DNA of 64,000 nucleotides from JALYNX01 sp963749415. Lineage in GTDB: Bacteria; Actinomycetota; Acidimicrobiia; Spongiisociales; ZC4RG35. The stretch is taken from NCBI GenBank assembly GCA_963749415.1, contig CAVVMG010000001.1, positions 310,001 through 374,000 on the forward strand, written 5' to 3'. Below, in pieces: positions 55,710-64,000 of the stretch. The translations under genes and the position numbers were made by a program. Every line of letters begins with the position of its first letter. Positions within the stretch are counted from its first letter, which is position 1. The notes under the pieces are model-generated. The model was not told where the DNA came from. It was given only the letters and a program-made list of their open reading frames with translations, and ran no database searches.

Positions 55710-56678
55710 TCAGCCGCCGAACACCAACACCACAAGCCGTCCGGTCGGCCCATCCACCACTGCGACACCGGCACGGTCGTATCCGCCAATGGCGAACTGA
55801 GCGGCCGCGGTCGGCGATTCCAGCATTCCGTCGAAGGCCGCACGGGCGCTGCTGGCCAAGGCCAGATTCTCCCCGGCGATGGTCGGCCGGGCCCCGGCCG
55901 CCGCGAGGTCGACGACCACGGTCCCACCGGCCGGAGTGTCCCGGGAGATCCGCCCGGTGGTGTACATGGTGATCGCCCTGCTCTCCGCCACATCGACGAA
56001 GACCTGGCTGATGATGAGTGCTCCGAGGCCAAGGCCGGCACGGTGCTCGTTGACCCATCCCAATACTTCGAGCGCTTCATCTCGAACCTGTCTCACCTCG
56101 TCGGCGGGCGCCGGTGGAATCGCTATGACCTCGTTGCCCTCCGGCACGGCGCGGTTGGCGCCAAGCACCTCCTGAAGCGCGGTGAGGGAGGAGAGGACGT
56201 CATCCGATGCCATGGTCTCGAACATCTCCTGGGGCAGGGCATCGGGGCCGACGATCGCCTGGGCAACACTGGAGTCCTCGATCGCCTGGTCCCAACTCTC
56301 GGGCAGTGGGAGGGCAAGGGCGACGTTGAGAACGACCAGGATCAGGATCACACCCCAGCCGACCGCCACCGCGGCGCCACCGATGCGGTTCGCGGTGTTG
56401 AGCCCGGGGAGTGTCATCACCTTGGTCAGGTAGCGGGCCGCGACGGCCAGGGCGACCCCGAACAGGACGAAAAGGACGATTCCGGCCATGATCCCGGCGA
56501 CCTCGGGGGACACCCCGAACCGCTCGGTGAGGAACTCCCCCAGTGGCCGGCTCAGCCAGAGGGCGATCCAGACGCCGAACACCAGGCCGACCAGGTCGAG
56601 AGACTCGCGGACGAAGCCACGTGCCCAGCCCCTAATCAGGAGCCCGGCAAGGGCCACACCGAGCACGAAATCGAGCAT
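55710..56678 (-). CDS. CvpA-type membrane protein fused to a CAP/SCP domain
   Basis: 322 residues from ATG 56678. Four helices in the first ~165 residues match CvpA (DFVLGVALAGLLIRGWARGFVRESLDLVG). The rest is a secreted-type CAP/SCP domain (LGWVNEHRAGLGLGALIIS...TIAGENLALASS). CvpA-like anchors with a C-terminal outer CAP or protease domain occur in Actinobacteria. The CAP active residues are not clearly conserved here. Function unknown; likely at the cell envelope. Confidence 0.82.
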   Translation of the reverse strand: MLDFVLGVALAGLLIRGWARGFVRESLDLVGLVFGVWIALWLSRPLGEFLTERFGVSPEVAGIMAGIVLFVLFGVALAVAARYLTKVMTLPGLNTANRIGGAAVAVGWGVILILVVLNVALALPLPESWDQAIEDSSVAQAIVGPDALPQEMFETMASDDVLSSLTALQEVLGANRAVPEGNEVIAIPPAPADEVRQVRDEALEVLGWVNEHRAGLGLGALIISQVFVDVAESRAITMYTTGRISRDTPAGGTVVVDLAAAGARPTIAGENLALASSARAAFDGMLESPTAAAQFAIGGYDRAGVAVVDGPTGRLVVLVFGG

Positions 56679-56712
56679 CGGGGATGAGTCTCGTGCGGGG
56701 CGGTCTGCGACC

Positions 56713-56750
56713 TGCGCATATGCGTATGTGCGCATACGCGCACACGCGTG
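56713..56750. repeat. 38-base perfectly alternating purine-pyrimidine tract with 7-base inverted repeat
   Basis: From T at 56713 to G at 56750 every base alternates pyrimidine/purine (TGCGCATATG...). It contains GCGTATG-TGCG-CATACGC, a perfect hairpin. Such tracts can adopt Z-DNA. It lies directly behind the AlaX stop and 35 bases upstream of the CvpA-CAP start. There is no T tract, so it is not a standard terminator. Confidence 0.8.
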
Positions 56751-56751
56751 G

Positions 56752-57480
56752 TCAGCCGAGCCCGATCCGCATTCTCTTGTTCGACTTCCCCTTGGATTCG
56801 GTCTTGACCACCCGGACCTGACCCACCTCGAGGGTCGAGGCGACATGGGTCCCGCCGTCCGCCTGCCGGTCGAGCCCGACGATGTCGATGACCCTGATCT
56901 CCTCGACCCACTCCGGGATCAGGTTGACCTTGGTCCTTATCAGGTCGGGGTCCTTCAGCGCCTCGGCGCGGGCCATGAAGACCACTTCTGTCGGATACCC
57001 CTTCACCAGCTCCTCGTTGAGCTTTTGCTCCACCTGATGGCCAAGCTCGACCGAGATCCCGTCGAGCTCGAAGTCCATGCGAGCCACGCCCGGGTCCATG
57101 TTCCCCCCGGTCACCTTGGCCCCGAAGTCCCTGAAGATGACCCCGGACAAGGCATGGAGTGCGGTGTGGGTCTTCATGGTCAGATAGCGCCTCTCCCAAT
57201 CGATGACCGCCTCCACCGCGGTCCCGGGGTCGGGGAGCTCCACTCCCTCGGCGATGACGTGAAACGGCTTGCCCTCGCGGCGAACGGTGTCGATGACCTC
57301 GACCTGGCCCCCATCCCAGCGGATGATCCCGACATCGCCCGGTTGGCCCCCACCCCTGGCATAGAACACGGTGCGATCGAGGATCAGCCCGCCGTCGACG
57401 ACCTCGAGGACACTGCCCTCCGAGCGTGAGAGGTAGGAGTCACGCGACGCGAGCTCATCGACGGGTCCGGAACCGGCCAT
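56752..57480 (-). CDS. Alanyl-tRNA editing protein (AlaX-M type)
   Basis: 242 residues from ATG 57480. An N-terminal part (DRTVFYARGGGQPGDVG) is followed by the editing domain with MKTHTALHALSG (HxxxH zinc ligands) and DRQADGGTHVAST (third ligand His). It hydrolyses mischarged Ser- or Gly-tRNA(Ala) in trans. Ends KSNKRMRIGLG at the alternating tract. Confidence 0.92.
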   Translation of the reverse strand: MAGSGPVDELASRDSYLSRSEGSVLEVVDGGLILDRTVFYARGGGQPGDVGIIRWDGGQVEVIDTVRREGKPFHVIAEGVELPDPGTAVEAVIDWERRYLTMKTHTALHALSGVIFRDFGAKVTGGNMDPGVARMDFELDGISVELGHQVEQKLNEELVKGYPTEVVFMARAEALKDPDLIRTKVNLIPEWVEEIRVIDIVGLDRQADGGTHVASTLEVGQVRVVKTESKGKSNKRMRIGLG

Positions 57481-57489
57481 CGTCGAAGG

Positions 57490-58047
57490 CTACCGGGAGG
57501 TGCTGGAGTCGGGCACAAAGGGCTCACCGTGCCCGGGAACGATCAGTGTCGCCGACTGGAGAACCCGCTCCCGGCATTCGTGGAGCAAATCGGGGTGGGT
57601 GCACAATGGATCGTCGTACGGCGCCGTCCGGTACCACCAGAGGTGGGTGAATGCGATCACGTCGGCTCCGGAGCGAACGATGGTCGTTATGTCCTGAGGG
57701 GTGTGGCCCGGGGTCTCCCAGAGCGTCACATCGGGTGCGACTTCGTAGCCCTCGGCGGGCCGCGAGTCCCAGGAGTCGCCGTGATATATCGCCCAGTGAT
57801 CGTGGACCCGCGCGCTGGGAAACAGTGCGATGTTGATGGTGTGGTCGGGATGATGGTGGGAGACAATGACGTCGGTGACCTCCTCGGGGCTGTAGCCGAG
57901 CCGATGGATCGGGTCGAGGATCACCGATCGTGACGAGACCATTCCCGGGTCGATCACCACCAGGGAGTCCCCGGAGATCACCAGGGAGACCGTCGAGGCG
58001 ACACGATCCCCGCCATAACCGGCATTGAGAAGATGGAAATCAGCCAC
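57490..58047 (-). CDS. MBL-fold metallohydrolase
   Basis: 185 residues from ATG 58047. Metallo-beta-lactamase fold with metal motif SHHHPDHT, ETPGHTPQD and IVPGHGEPF. Substrate not predictable; small glyoxalase II-like or quorum-quenching-like members share this length. 9 bp upstream of AlaX on the same strand, so probably one transcript. Confidence 0.9.
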   Translation of the reverse strand: MADFHLLNAGYGGDRVASTVSLVISGDSLVVIDPGMVSSRSVILDPIHRLGYSPEEVTDVIVSHHHPDHTINIALFPSARVHDHWAIYHGDSWDSRPAEGYEVAPDVTLWETPGHTPQDITTIVRSGADVIAFTHLWWYRTAPYDDPLCTHPDLLHECRERVLQSATLIVPGHGEPFVPDSSTSR

Positions 58048-58056
58048 GGCCCGAGG

Positions 58057-59175
58057 TTAGGGCTGGGCGAAGTCGAGCACTCCGACCCCCGTGACCACCT
58101 CTGACTCCATGATCTCCCAAGTGGCGCCGTCGGAGACCCGGGCCACGGTTATCCCACGCCGACCGGGATAGAGCACGAACTCATTGTCGGTCGACCAGAC
58201 GACTTGAGGCTGGCCCGCCTCGGCATCGATCTCGACGACCTGGCTGCCATCGTCGATCGACACCACCGTCACGCCGTTGCCGGTCAGCTCTGCCAGCAAA
58301 GATCCGTCTTTCGAAAACGCAGCCTCCAAAGCAGAGGCCTTGGCCCCCGTTGGTTCGTCGATCGCCGCTCCGGCCAGCTCACGGACCGCGCCCCCGGCGC
58401 TGAGGAGCTCCATTCCTTCCCTGTCGATCGCCATCCATCCGCTCGAGAACGAGTCGAGGATCCTCCCGCTCGCGGTGTCTTTGATCTCGCCTTCCGGGGT
58501 GAATAACACGATGTCGTCGCGATCCTGCATCGCATATCCCCACTCGCCCCAGGCCTCGAGAGCCCCTTCGAGGCCGACGACACGGACCGCGATCTCGGAC
58601 TCTCCCAATCCGCCGGTTGCGATCCAGATCAGGGTCTCTCCGCCGCTCTGGGTGGTGTAGGCCAGCGTCCGGGGCGAGGAGTCGTGCCACGCGAAACTGG
58701 TGACGTCGAGGGCGATGATGGAGGCCGACTCGGGCACGCCGGCGTAGAGGACACCCGAGGCGGAATCCCGGACCGGGATCAGAGTCGCAAGTTGATGACC
58801 GCCGACGTCGAACTCGACGATTCGAGGTGGCGAGGAGGAGCCGACCGGAACCGACCTGACTGCTGGCTCTCCCGACTCGGGCCACGAGCACGAGATCGAG
58901 ACTGAGGCCCTTCCTGCCGGGTGGTGGCCACCAGCCCGTCGGGAAACCCGGGGACGACATCGCCAAGCCCGACTCCGGCGGCGATCGATGGAGCCGGGCC
59001 GTCGGCGGGAACAGTGGTCGCAGTGGGCCCGGTCGGGGTGTCGACCCCGAGAATCGAGAATCGCGATCCCGGCGCCGACCAGGAGCCCGGCACCAAGCCA
59101 TCCGAGGCCCTGGCGGCTTGGCTTTTGCGGCGCCGTGTCCCGGGCATCCTCGACGACATTGGTGGTGCGAACCAC
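58057..59175 (-). CDS. Membrane-anchored extracytoplasmic hypothetical protein (two frameshifts)
   Basis: GTG 59175. One N-terminal helix (GWLGAGLLVGAGIAIL) then a Pro/Thr-rich linker (VDTPTGPTATTVPADGPAPS) that lies in another frame, then SISCSWPESGEPAVRSVPVG and a beta-rich C-terminal domain that reads like a propeller (VVSIDDGSQVVEIDAEAG). Frame changes near 59050 and 58920. No family recognised. Probably exposed outside the membrane. Confidence 0.62.
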   Translation of the reverse strand: MVRTTNVVEDARDTAPQKPSRQGLGWLGAGLLVGAGIAILDSRGRHPDRAHCDHCSRRRPGSIDRRRSRAWRCRPRVSRRAGGHHPAGRASVSISCSWPESGEPAVRSVPVGSSSPPRIVEFDVGGHQLATLIPVRDSASGVLYAGVPESASIIALDVTSFAWHDSSPRTLAYTTQSGGETLIWIATGGLGESEIAVRVVGLEGALEAWGEWGYAMQDRDDIVLFTPEGEIKDTASGRILDSFSSGWMAIDREGMELLSAGGAVRELAGAAIDEPTGAKASALEAAFSKDGSLLAELTGNGVTVVSIDDGSQVVEIDAEAGQPQVVWSTDNEFVLYPGRRGITVARVSDGATWEIMESEVVTGVGVLDFAQP

Positions 59176-59258
59176 GTCGCTACGGTACGCCGGCAGCAGG
59201 TGCTTCGGGGCCGATCCAGGGCTGCTTCATCTCGAATTGAGGTCTAAAGTCGTCCACC

Positions 59259-59278
59259 GGCACGTCTCTTGGCGTGCC
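59259..59278 (+). promoter_or_regulatory. Inverted repeat upstream of the second binding-protein gene
   Basis: GGCACG-TCTCTTGG-CGTGCC, six-base arms, about 26 bases before the ATG at 59305. May be an operator or an mRNA hairpin for the liv-type operon that follows. Confidence 0.35.
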
Positions 59279-59304
59279 ATTAAGCAAGTGGAGGAAGGAA
59301 ACAC

Positions 59305-60662
59305 ATGAAAATGAAGAGAGGCCTCAAGCTTCTCACGGTTCTCGCCGTCCTCTCCCTCATCCTGGTTGCTTGTGGCGGTGGTGGCGACACCACGACCACG
59401 GCTGCAGCGGGGGAAGACTCGACGACTACCGCGGCTCCGGCCGAGACCACCACCTCAGCCGGCGAGCCGGCGGGTGAGTTCGGTGCGGTGACCGTCGCTG
59501 CCGGTGAAGACATCCAGATCCGCTCTTTGGAGGCGATCAGCGGTGATGTGTCGACTCTGGGTATTCCTAACCAGAATTCCACCGAGCTGGCAATCGCCGA
59601 CTACGGGCAGATCCAGGGTCATAACGTGACCTTCGGGACCGGTCTCGACGACCTGTGTTCCGCCGACGGTGGGCAGGCTGCGGCCAGCCAGATCGTGGCG
59701 GACGCTCAGGTAGTCGGCACAATCGGCACCTCGTGCTCCGGCGCCGCCGCCGGCGCGATGCCGCTGATCTCCGATGCCGGTCACGTGATGATCTCACCGT
59801 CCAACACATCGCCCTTCCCTGACCTCTGACCTCGCCGGCACCGCAGCGGAGAACTACTTCCCCGGCTACTACCGGACCGCCCACAACGACCTGTTCCAGG
59901 GTCGGGCTGCGGCGGAGTTCATGGTCGAGCAGGGGATCACCACGGCTGCCGCCATCCACGACGGCGACCCGTACACCGATGGTCTGGCCACGGCGTTCGC
60001 CGACGCCTTCGAAGAGCTCGGTGGGACGATCGCCATCTATACCGCGGTGCAGAAAGGCGACACCGACATGGTGCCTGTCCTCACCGAGGTGGCAGGAGCC
60101 GCCCCGGAGGCGATCTTCTTCCCGATCTTCCCGCCGGAAGGAAACTTCATCGTCCAGCAGATCGGTGGAGTCGCCGGGCTCGAGGACGTGCTTCTGATGG
60201 CGGCCGACGGGCTGCTGGTCGACAACTTCGTGGCACTGGCTGAGTCGGAGGGGATGTATCTTCTCCGGGCCGGACCAGCGCTATGGCACCAACACCAACG
60301 GGATCACCGGCAAGACGCGCCGATGAAGTCCTGGCCACCTACAACGAGACCTTCGGTGAGGCGCCAACGGCTGCCTTCTGGGCACATGCCTACGACGCAA
60401 CAGTCATGCTGCTCGACGCCGATCAACACGGTTGCCGTGGACAACGGCGGCGAGCTGACGATCGATCGTCAGGGTCTCCGCGACGCAGCTGAACAGCGTC
60501 AGTGGGTTCGAGGGTCTCATCGGGACCCTCTCCTGCGACGATTTCGGCGACTGTGGTGCGACCAGGATCACGGTCGGTGCAGAAGACCGCCGCCGACCAG
60601 GTGACGCAGTGGCCGCCGTCCTCCCGAACGTGGTGTTCGAGTTCGAAGGAGCGGTCGGCTGA
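59305..60662 (+). pseudogene. ABC transporter substrate-binding lipoprotein (LivK/HAAT type), frame broken several times
   Basis: ATG 59305 after GGAGGAAGG. Lipoprotein signal ending LILVACGGGGD, a Thr-rich linker, then binding-protein sequence (GTIGTSCSGAAAGAMPLISDAG; PGYYRTAHNDLFQGRAAAEFM; HDGDPYTDGLATAFADAFEELG). The frame breaks near 59825, near 60265, near 60415 and again near 60490 before NVVFEFEGAVG at 60662. Sense across frames is good, so sequencing error is plausible. It feeds the LivHMG genes that follow, from which it is separated by a strong terminator. Confidence 0.76.
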
Positions 60663-60691
60663 TCTGAGGATCACGGCTAACACGAACAACA

Positions 60692-60726
60692 AAAAGCCCC
60701 GGTCCCAGGTATGGGACCGGGGCTTT
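60692..60726 (+). terminator. Rho-independent-type terminator between binding-protein gene and livH
   Basis: AAAAGCCCCGGTCCCA pairs with TGGGACCGGGGCTTTT around loop GGTA: a near-perfect 16-base stem followed by TTTTCTC. Being symmetrical, it could act on both strands. Partial read-through would keep the binding protein in excess over the permease. Confidence 0.85.
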
Positions 60727-60730
60727 TCTC

Positions 60731-60736
60731 TATAGT
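60731..60736 (+). promoter_or_regulatory. Candidate -10 box for livHMG
   Basis: TATAGT lies 11 bases before the GTG start of livH and directly after the terminator, a position that would allow a leaderless transcript of the permease genes. No clear -35. Confidence 0.35.
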
Positions 60737-60747
60737 CCCAGCACCCT

Positions 60748-61851
60748 GTGACCGCAGCCACCGAGATCAAGCCCGTCAGGACCCGTCGGTTTCGCTTCAA
60801 CTGGGTCGATTCGTTTCTTTGGTTCCTCCGGATCGCGGCGATCATCACGATCCTCGTCGGCCTAATCGGGTCGATCCAGCTGTTCATGGCAGGTGAGGGG
60901 CCCACTCTCGAGCAATGGCGCACTCTGGTCATCTCCAGCATCAGCCAGGGCGCGATGTACGGGTTGATCGCCCTCGGCTACTCCATGGTCTATGGCGTGC
61001 TCGGGTTCATCAACTTCGCCCACGGCGAGGTGTTCATGGCGGGGACGATGGTCGGATTCGTAGCGGCCAACAGTCTGAACAAGGCAGGGTTCTGGGCCGC
61101 TAATCCGGTCCTCTCCATCCTCATCGTCCTGGTGGTGGCCATGGTCACTTCGATGTCGACCGCGATCCTCATCGAGAGGGTCGCCTACCGAAAGTTGCGT
61201 GGCGCACCACGCCTCATCCCCCTCATCACCTCGATCGGGGTCTCGTTCTTCATCCAGTACGCCTTCGCCGGCCTCTTCGGGGTGGGTGTACGCACCTACC
61301 CGGCTCTCCCCGGGGCGCTGGGTGGCACGACCAATTTGTTTGGAATCACGATCGAGACCACCAAGCTCATGGTGATCGTCGTCGCCATTGTTTCCGCGAT
61401 AGGTCTCTGGTATTTCGTCGCGCGGACCAAGACCGGCCGGGCGGTGCGAGCCGTCGCCGAGGACAAAGAGATCGCCGGCCTGATGGGGATCAACGTCGAC
61501 CGCACCATCGTCACCACCTTCGCCATCGGCGGCGCCATGGCCGGGGTCGCCGCCCTGATGTGGGCGCTGCTGTTCCGCAGCGTCGACTTCACGACCGGCT
61601 TCCTTCCCGGGATCAAGGCATTCACCGCCGCCGTGCTCGGCGGGATCGGCAACCTCCCCGGCGCCTTGCTCGGAGGGGTGCTGCTCGGGTTGTTCGAAGG
61701 CACCGGCCCACTGCTGATCCTGGCCGGGCTCGGGATCCCTGCGGTGTCCCAGCTCAAAGACGTGGTCGCCTTCAGCGCATTGGTGCTGGTGCTCATCTTC
61801 AAGCCATCCGGCCTTCTCGGTGAGCGGCTGGGAAGCGAGGATCGGGTTTGA
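60748..61851 (+). CDS. livH: Branched-chain amino acid-type ABC transporter permease LivH
   Basis: 367 residues, intact, from GTG 60748. LivH pattern ISQGAMYGLIALGYSMVYGVLGFINFAHGEVFM, TGRAVRAVAEDKEIAGLMGIN and VLGGIGNLPGALLGG. The first ~45 residues, with one extra helix (FLRIAAIITILVGLIGSIQLF), exceed the usual LivH length. Its stop overlaps the livM start (TTGA). Second HAAT-type system of the window. Confidence 0.92.
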   Translation: MTAATEIKPVRTRRFRFNWVDSFLWFLRIAAIITILVGLIGSIQLFMAGEGPTLEQWRTLVISSISQGAMYGLIALGYSMVYGVLGFINFAHGEVFMAGTMVGFVAANSLNKAGFWAANPVLSILIVLVVAMVTSMSTAILIERVAYRKLRGAPRLIPLITSIGVSFFIQYAFAGLFGVGVRTYPALPGALGGTTNLFGITIETTKLMVIVVAIVSAIGLWYFVARTKTGRAVRAVAEDKEIAGLMGINVDRTIVTTFAIGGAMAGVAALMWALLFRSVDFTTGFLPGIKAFTAAVLGGIGNLPGALLGGVLLGLFEGTGPLLILAGLGIPAVSQLKDVVAFSALVLVLIFKPSGLLGERLGSEDRV

Positions 61852-63626
61852 GATCGACGGGCGTCTTGAAGCGAGGCGCGATCGCCGGGGTCGCTATGAG
61901 CTTCGTCGGTGGGATCGGGATGGTGGAGGCGTTCAACACCAAGGTCCTGATCTCCCCGATCCTGACCATGGGCTATTTCATCCTCTATGCCATCCCGCTG
62001 GTTGTGGCCTGGGTTTCCACCAAGCGCGAGGTGCTGGAGGGCCTGGAGACCGAGCCTCCGAATGTGAGAGATGTGATGTTCGGTGCGATGGTCGGACTGT
62101 TCGGAGGGGTGATCACCTCCCTCTTCGTCCTGTTCATCAACGCGGTCAACGTAACTGACACCTTCCCCAACATGGGCCCGCCGACGGTGGCCGAGCTCAC
62201 CTTCGGGAGGGGTGTGAGCACAGGGGAGGCGCTCATTGGCAGTGGACTGGCCGGGGGCATTGGGTTGATCATCCTGGCCAGCACGATCGCCGGAGCGGTG
62301 GGAGGAGCGATCCGACTCGTCCCGGATCGGGCGCGAGCGGCATTGATGCAGGCAACGCTCTGGGTGCTGGCTCTCTCCTTCCTCGAACTGGTGGTGACCG
62401 ATGTGTTCGAGTTCGCCCCCTTCTTGACCGACTTCCTCTATGCGGTCAACGGCGGCCTGAATCTCTACGCGGCGGCGGTGATCTTCGTGGTCGTGGCTGT
62501 CCTCGCCTACTTCTTCCGGGGCGGCGCCAGCGTCCTCCGCAACAGTTTTGTCAGTTCGGACGCCAGGGGTCGATCCAAACCGACACGCATGGCCCTGGTA
62601 GTGCTGTTCATCTCCATCGCGGTGCTCCCCATCTTCCTGGGAGGGGTGATCAACGAGCTTTTGATCAACGTTTCGCTGTTCATGCTGATGGCGCTGGGCC
62701 TCAACATCGTGATCGGTTACGCCGGTCTTCTCGACCTGGGGTATGTCGCCTTCTTCGCGGTTGGGGCCTACACCACAGCGGTCCTCACCTCCCCGATCAG
62801 CCCCACCTGGTCCCCGGAATTGAGCTGGTGGGTGGCGCTGATCGTCGCCATGATCATGGCAATCATCGCCGGCTTGTTGGTGGGCACCCCGGTGATCCGG
62901 ATGCGCGGCGACTATCTGGCGATCGTCACCCTCGGCTTCGGTGAGATCGTGCGCATCCTGCTCCTCTCCGACTGGCTCAAGCCCTATTTCGGTGGGGCCC
63001 AGGGAATCAGGAACATCCCGGGCATTCCCTGGTTCGGACAGAGCATCTCCAGTGTCGATCCCCAGCTCTTCGTCTACTTCGCCGCCGGCTTCGTTCTGAT
63101 CGCGGTCTACATCTCCTACCGTCTGCAGAGCGCCCGCATCGGCAGGGCGTGGGCGGCGATGCGTGAGGATGAAGACGTGGCAGAGGCCACTGGCGTCGGG
63201 ACCGTCACCGCCAAGCTGTTGGCGTTCATCTCCGGGGCAGTGCTCGCCTCGTTCGCCGGCGCCCTGGTCAGCGCCAAGGTGGGGACCGTGTTCACCAACT
63301 CGTTCGACGTCCTGGTATCTCTCATCATCCTGGTGGTTGTGATCGTGGGAGGGATGGGGAGTATCCCAGGCGTGCTGGTCGGCGCCCTGGTCATGATCGG
63401 GGTCCTTGGTGGCCCCCGATCCCCGGGACTGCTCGCCGAGTTCGCCGAATACAAGCTCCTGATCTACGGGGTGATCCTGATCGTGATGATGCTGAACCGA
63501 CCGGAGGGCCTGATCCCATCGGCCCGAAGATCGCGAGAGCTGCACCACGAGGAACTGAGCCAGGATGCCTGGCTCGACAAGGAAGGGCAGTTCACCGGTG
63601 ACGCGACCGGCGAGGTGGCCGTCTGA
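61848..63626 (+). CDS. livM: Branched-chain amino acid-type ABC transporter permease LivM with long N-terminal extension
   Basis: 592 residues from TTG 61848, much longer than usual LivM (~330). Residues ~1-240 hold about six extra helices without a family I recognise; the LivM part starts near 245 (FMLMALGLNIVIGYAGLLDLGYVAFFAVGAY, RMRGDYLAIVTLGFGEIVRI, IGRAWAAMREDEDVAEATG, IVGGMGSIPGVLVGAL). Intact, and its stop overlaps the livG ATG. The extension may interact with an unusual substrate or partner. Confidence 0.9.
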   Translation: MRSTGVLKRGAIAGVAMSFVGGIGMVEAFNTKVLISPILTMGYFILYAIPLVVAWVSTKREVLEGLETEPPNVRDVMFGAMVGLFGGVITSLFVLFINAVNVTDTFPNMGPPTVAELTFGRGVSTGEALIGSGLAGGIGLIILASTIAGAVGGAIRLVPDRARAALMQATLWVLALSFLELVVTDVFEFAPFLTDFLYAVNGGLNLYAAAVIFVVVAVLAYFFRGGASVLRNSFVSSDARGRSKPTRMALVVLFISIAVLPIFLGGVINELLINVSLFMLMALGLNIVIGYAGLLDLGYVAFFAVGAYTTAVLTSPISPTWSPELSWWVALIVAMIMAIIAGLLVGTPVIRMRGDYLAIVTLGFGEIVRILLLSDWLKPYFGGAQGIRNIPGIPWFGQSISSVDPQLFVYFAAGFVLIAVYISYRLQSARIGRAWAAMREDEDVAEATGVGTVTAKLLAFISGAVLASFAGALVSAKVGTVFTNSFDVLVSLIILVVVIVGGMGSIPGVLVGALVMIGVLGGPRSPGLLAEFAEYKLLIYGVILIVMMLNRPEGLIPSARRSRELHHEELSQDAWLDKEGQFTGDATGEVAV

Positions 63627-64000
63627 TGTCATTGCTCGAGATCAGGGGGCTGGAGAAGACATTCGGTGGGATCAATGCCCTCCAGGGGGTCGACTTCTCC
63701 ATCGACGCCGGCGAAGTCGTGTCGGTAATCGGGCCCAATGGGGCCGGGAAGACCTCGTTCTTCAACGTGATCTCGGGGATGTTCCCGCCGGACGCGGGCA
63801 CCATCGAGTTCGACGGGGACGATCTTGCAGGGCATGAGCCCAACGAGATCACAACCCGGGGCATCGCCCGCACCTTCCAGAACGTAAGGCTCTTCCCCAA
63901 CATGACTGTCCTGGAGAACGTGATGGTGGGCCAGCATTGCCGGACCAAGGCCGGCATCTTCGGCGCCATCTTCACCACCCGGAAGCAGCGGGCGGAGGAG
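63626..64000 (+). CDS. livG: Branched-chain amino acid-type ABC transporter ATPase LivG (partial)
   Basis: 125 codons before the window edge. ATG 63626 overlaps the livM stop. Walker A IGPNGAGKTSFFN and the LivG marks ARTFQNVRLFPNMTVLENVMVG are present; the signature and Walker B lie beyond the window. Partner of LivHM here; a livF should follow. Confidence 0.93.
   Translation, partial: MSLLEIRGLEKTFGGINALQGVDFSIDAGEVVSVIGPNGAGKTSFFNVISGMFPPDAGTIEFDGDDLAGHEPNEITTRGIARTFQNVRLFPNMTVLENVMVGQHCRTKAGIFGAIFTTRKQRAEE

Noticed and set aside
61296..63632. 778-residue open frame on the minus strand
   Set aside because: Runs antisense to the intact livH/livM genes, has the His/Asp/Gln-rich composition typical of GC-rich shadows and no domain.
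1..64000. CRISPR array, rRNA genes or insertion sequences
   Set aside because: No regularly spaced repeats, rRNA sequence or transposase motifs seen; the only notable direct repeats are the tRNA-derived ones and the short one in the arsR gap.

Overview
The window is a GC-rich chromosomal segment of an actinobacterium. The evidence is the gene families present: UPF0182, DivIVA, a DUF2342 protein, DUF2277, a DUF6325-like protein, WS/DGAT acyltransferase, a Sap/GAP-like membrane protein, TatA, and a SigE/ZAS/RseB-type sigma module. The acyl-CoA/branched-chain transporter arrangement and general gene style suggest an uncultured Acidimicrobiia-like lineage; that is inference, since no marker gene proves it. 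Genes are tightly packed, and many neighbours share 4-bp ATGA, GTGA or TTGA stop/start overlaps.

Layout. 1-5502: partial UPF0182 membrane protein, a DivIVA-like coiled-coil protein with a MuF-like cysteine tail, a YlbL-type PDZ/Lon protease and the biotin transporter BioY. 5523-12744 (minus strand): an operon reading acyl-CoA ligase, livH, livM, periplasmic binding protein, livF, livG. 12862-20219: MoaE, an HtrA protease, a DUF2342 homologue without its zinc site, a peroxiredoxin, a ZIP transporter, a YihY/BrkB protein, a small membrane protein and a SulP transporter. 20281-22371: ECF sigma factor, anti-sigma, RseB-like protein and TatA. 22426-32036: a membrane-anchored unknown, a ClC channel with CBS/TrkA-C parts, DUF2277, an OCD/FAD-oxidase pair, a NYN-OST-HTH protein and a large membrane hydrolase. 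32262-32959: RRM protein, a 46-residue zinc protein, a small unknown.

32985-45793 is the accessory region. An intact tRNA-Arg(CCT) is followed by two further copies of its 3' 48 bases, one perfect (38713-38760) and one with two mismatches (45746-45793). This is the pattern left by two tandem insertions at the tRNA. The first segment carries a complete arsenic set without ACR3/ArsB: arsM, two arsR genes, arsC, an ArsR-ArsC fusion, an aquaporin and an MFS pump, plus an EamA transporter. The second carries a hydrolase-cyclase hybrid, a cation/proton antiporter, an arylsulfatase, a small membrane protein and a K+ channel. No integrase is visible.

45892-59175: DUF6325-like protein, a second arylsulfatase, a TRIC-type channel, an MFS exporter, a GAP-like protein, PhzF, WS/DGAT, an EamA transporter, a CvpA-CAP protein, an AlaX editing protein, an MBL hydrolase and a lipid- or membrane-anchored unknown. 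59305-64000: a second branched-chain-type ABC operon (binding protein, terminator, livH, long livM, start of livG).

About sixteen genes are broken by apparent single-base indels, several of them in short homopolymers, while their reading frames are otherwise conserved. Consensus sequencing error is the most likely explanation, and both binding-protein genes are worst affected. Coordinates for those genes span the whole inferred gene.
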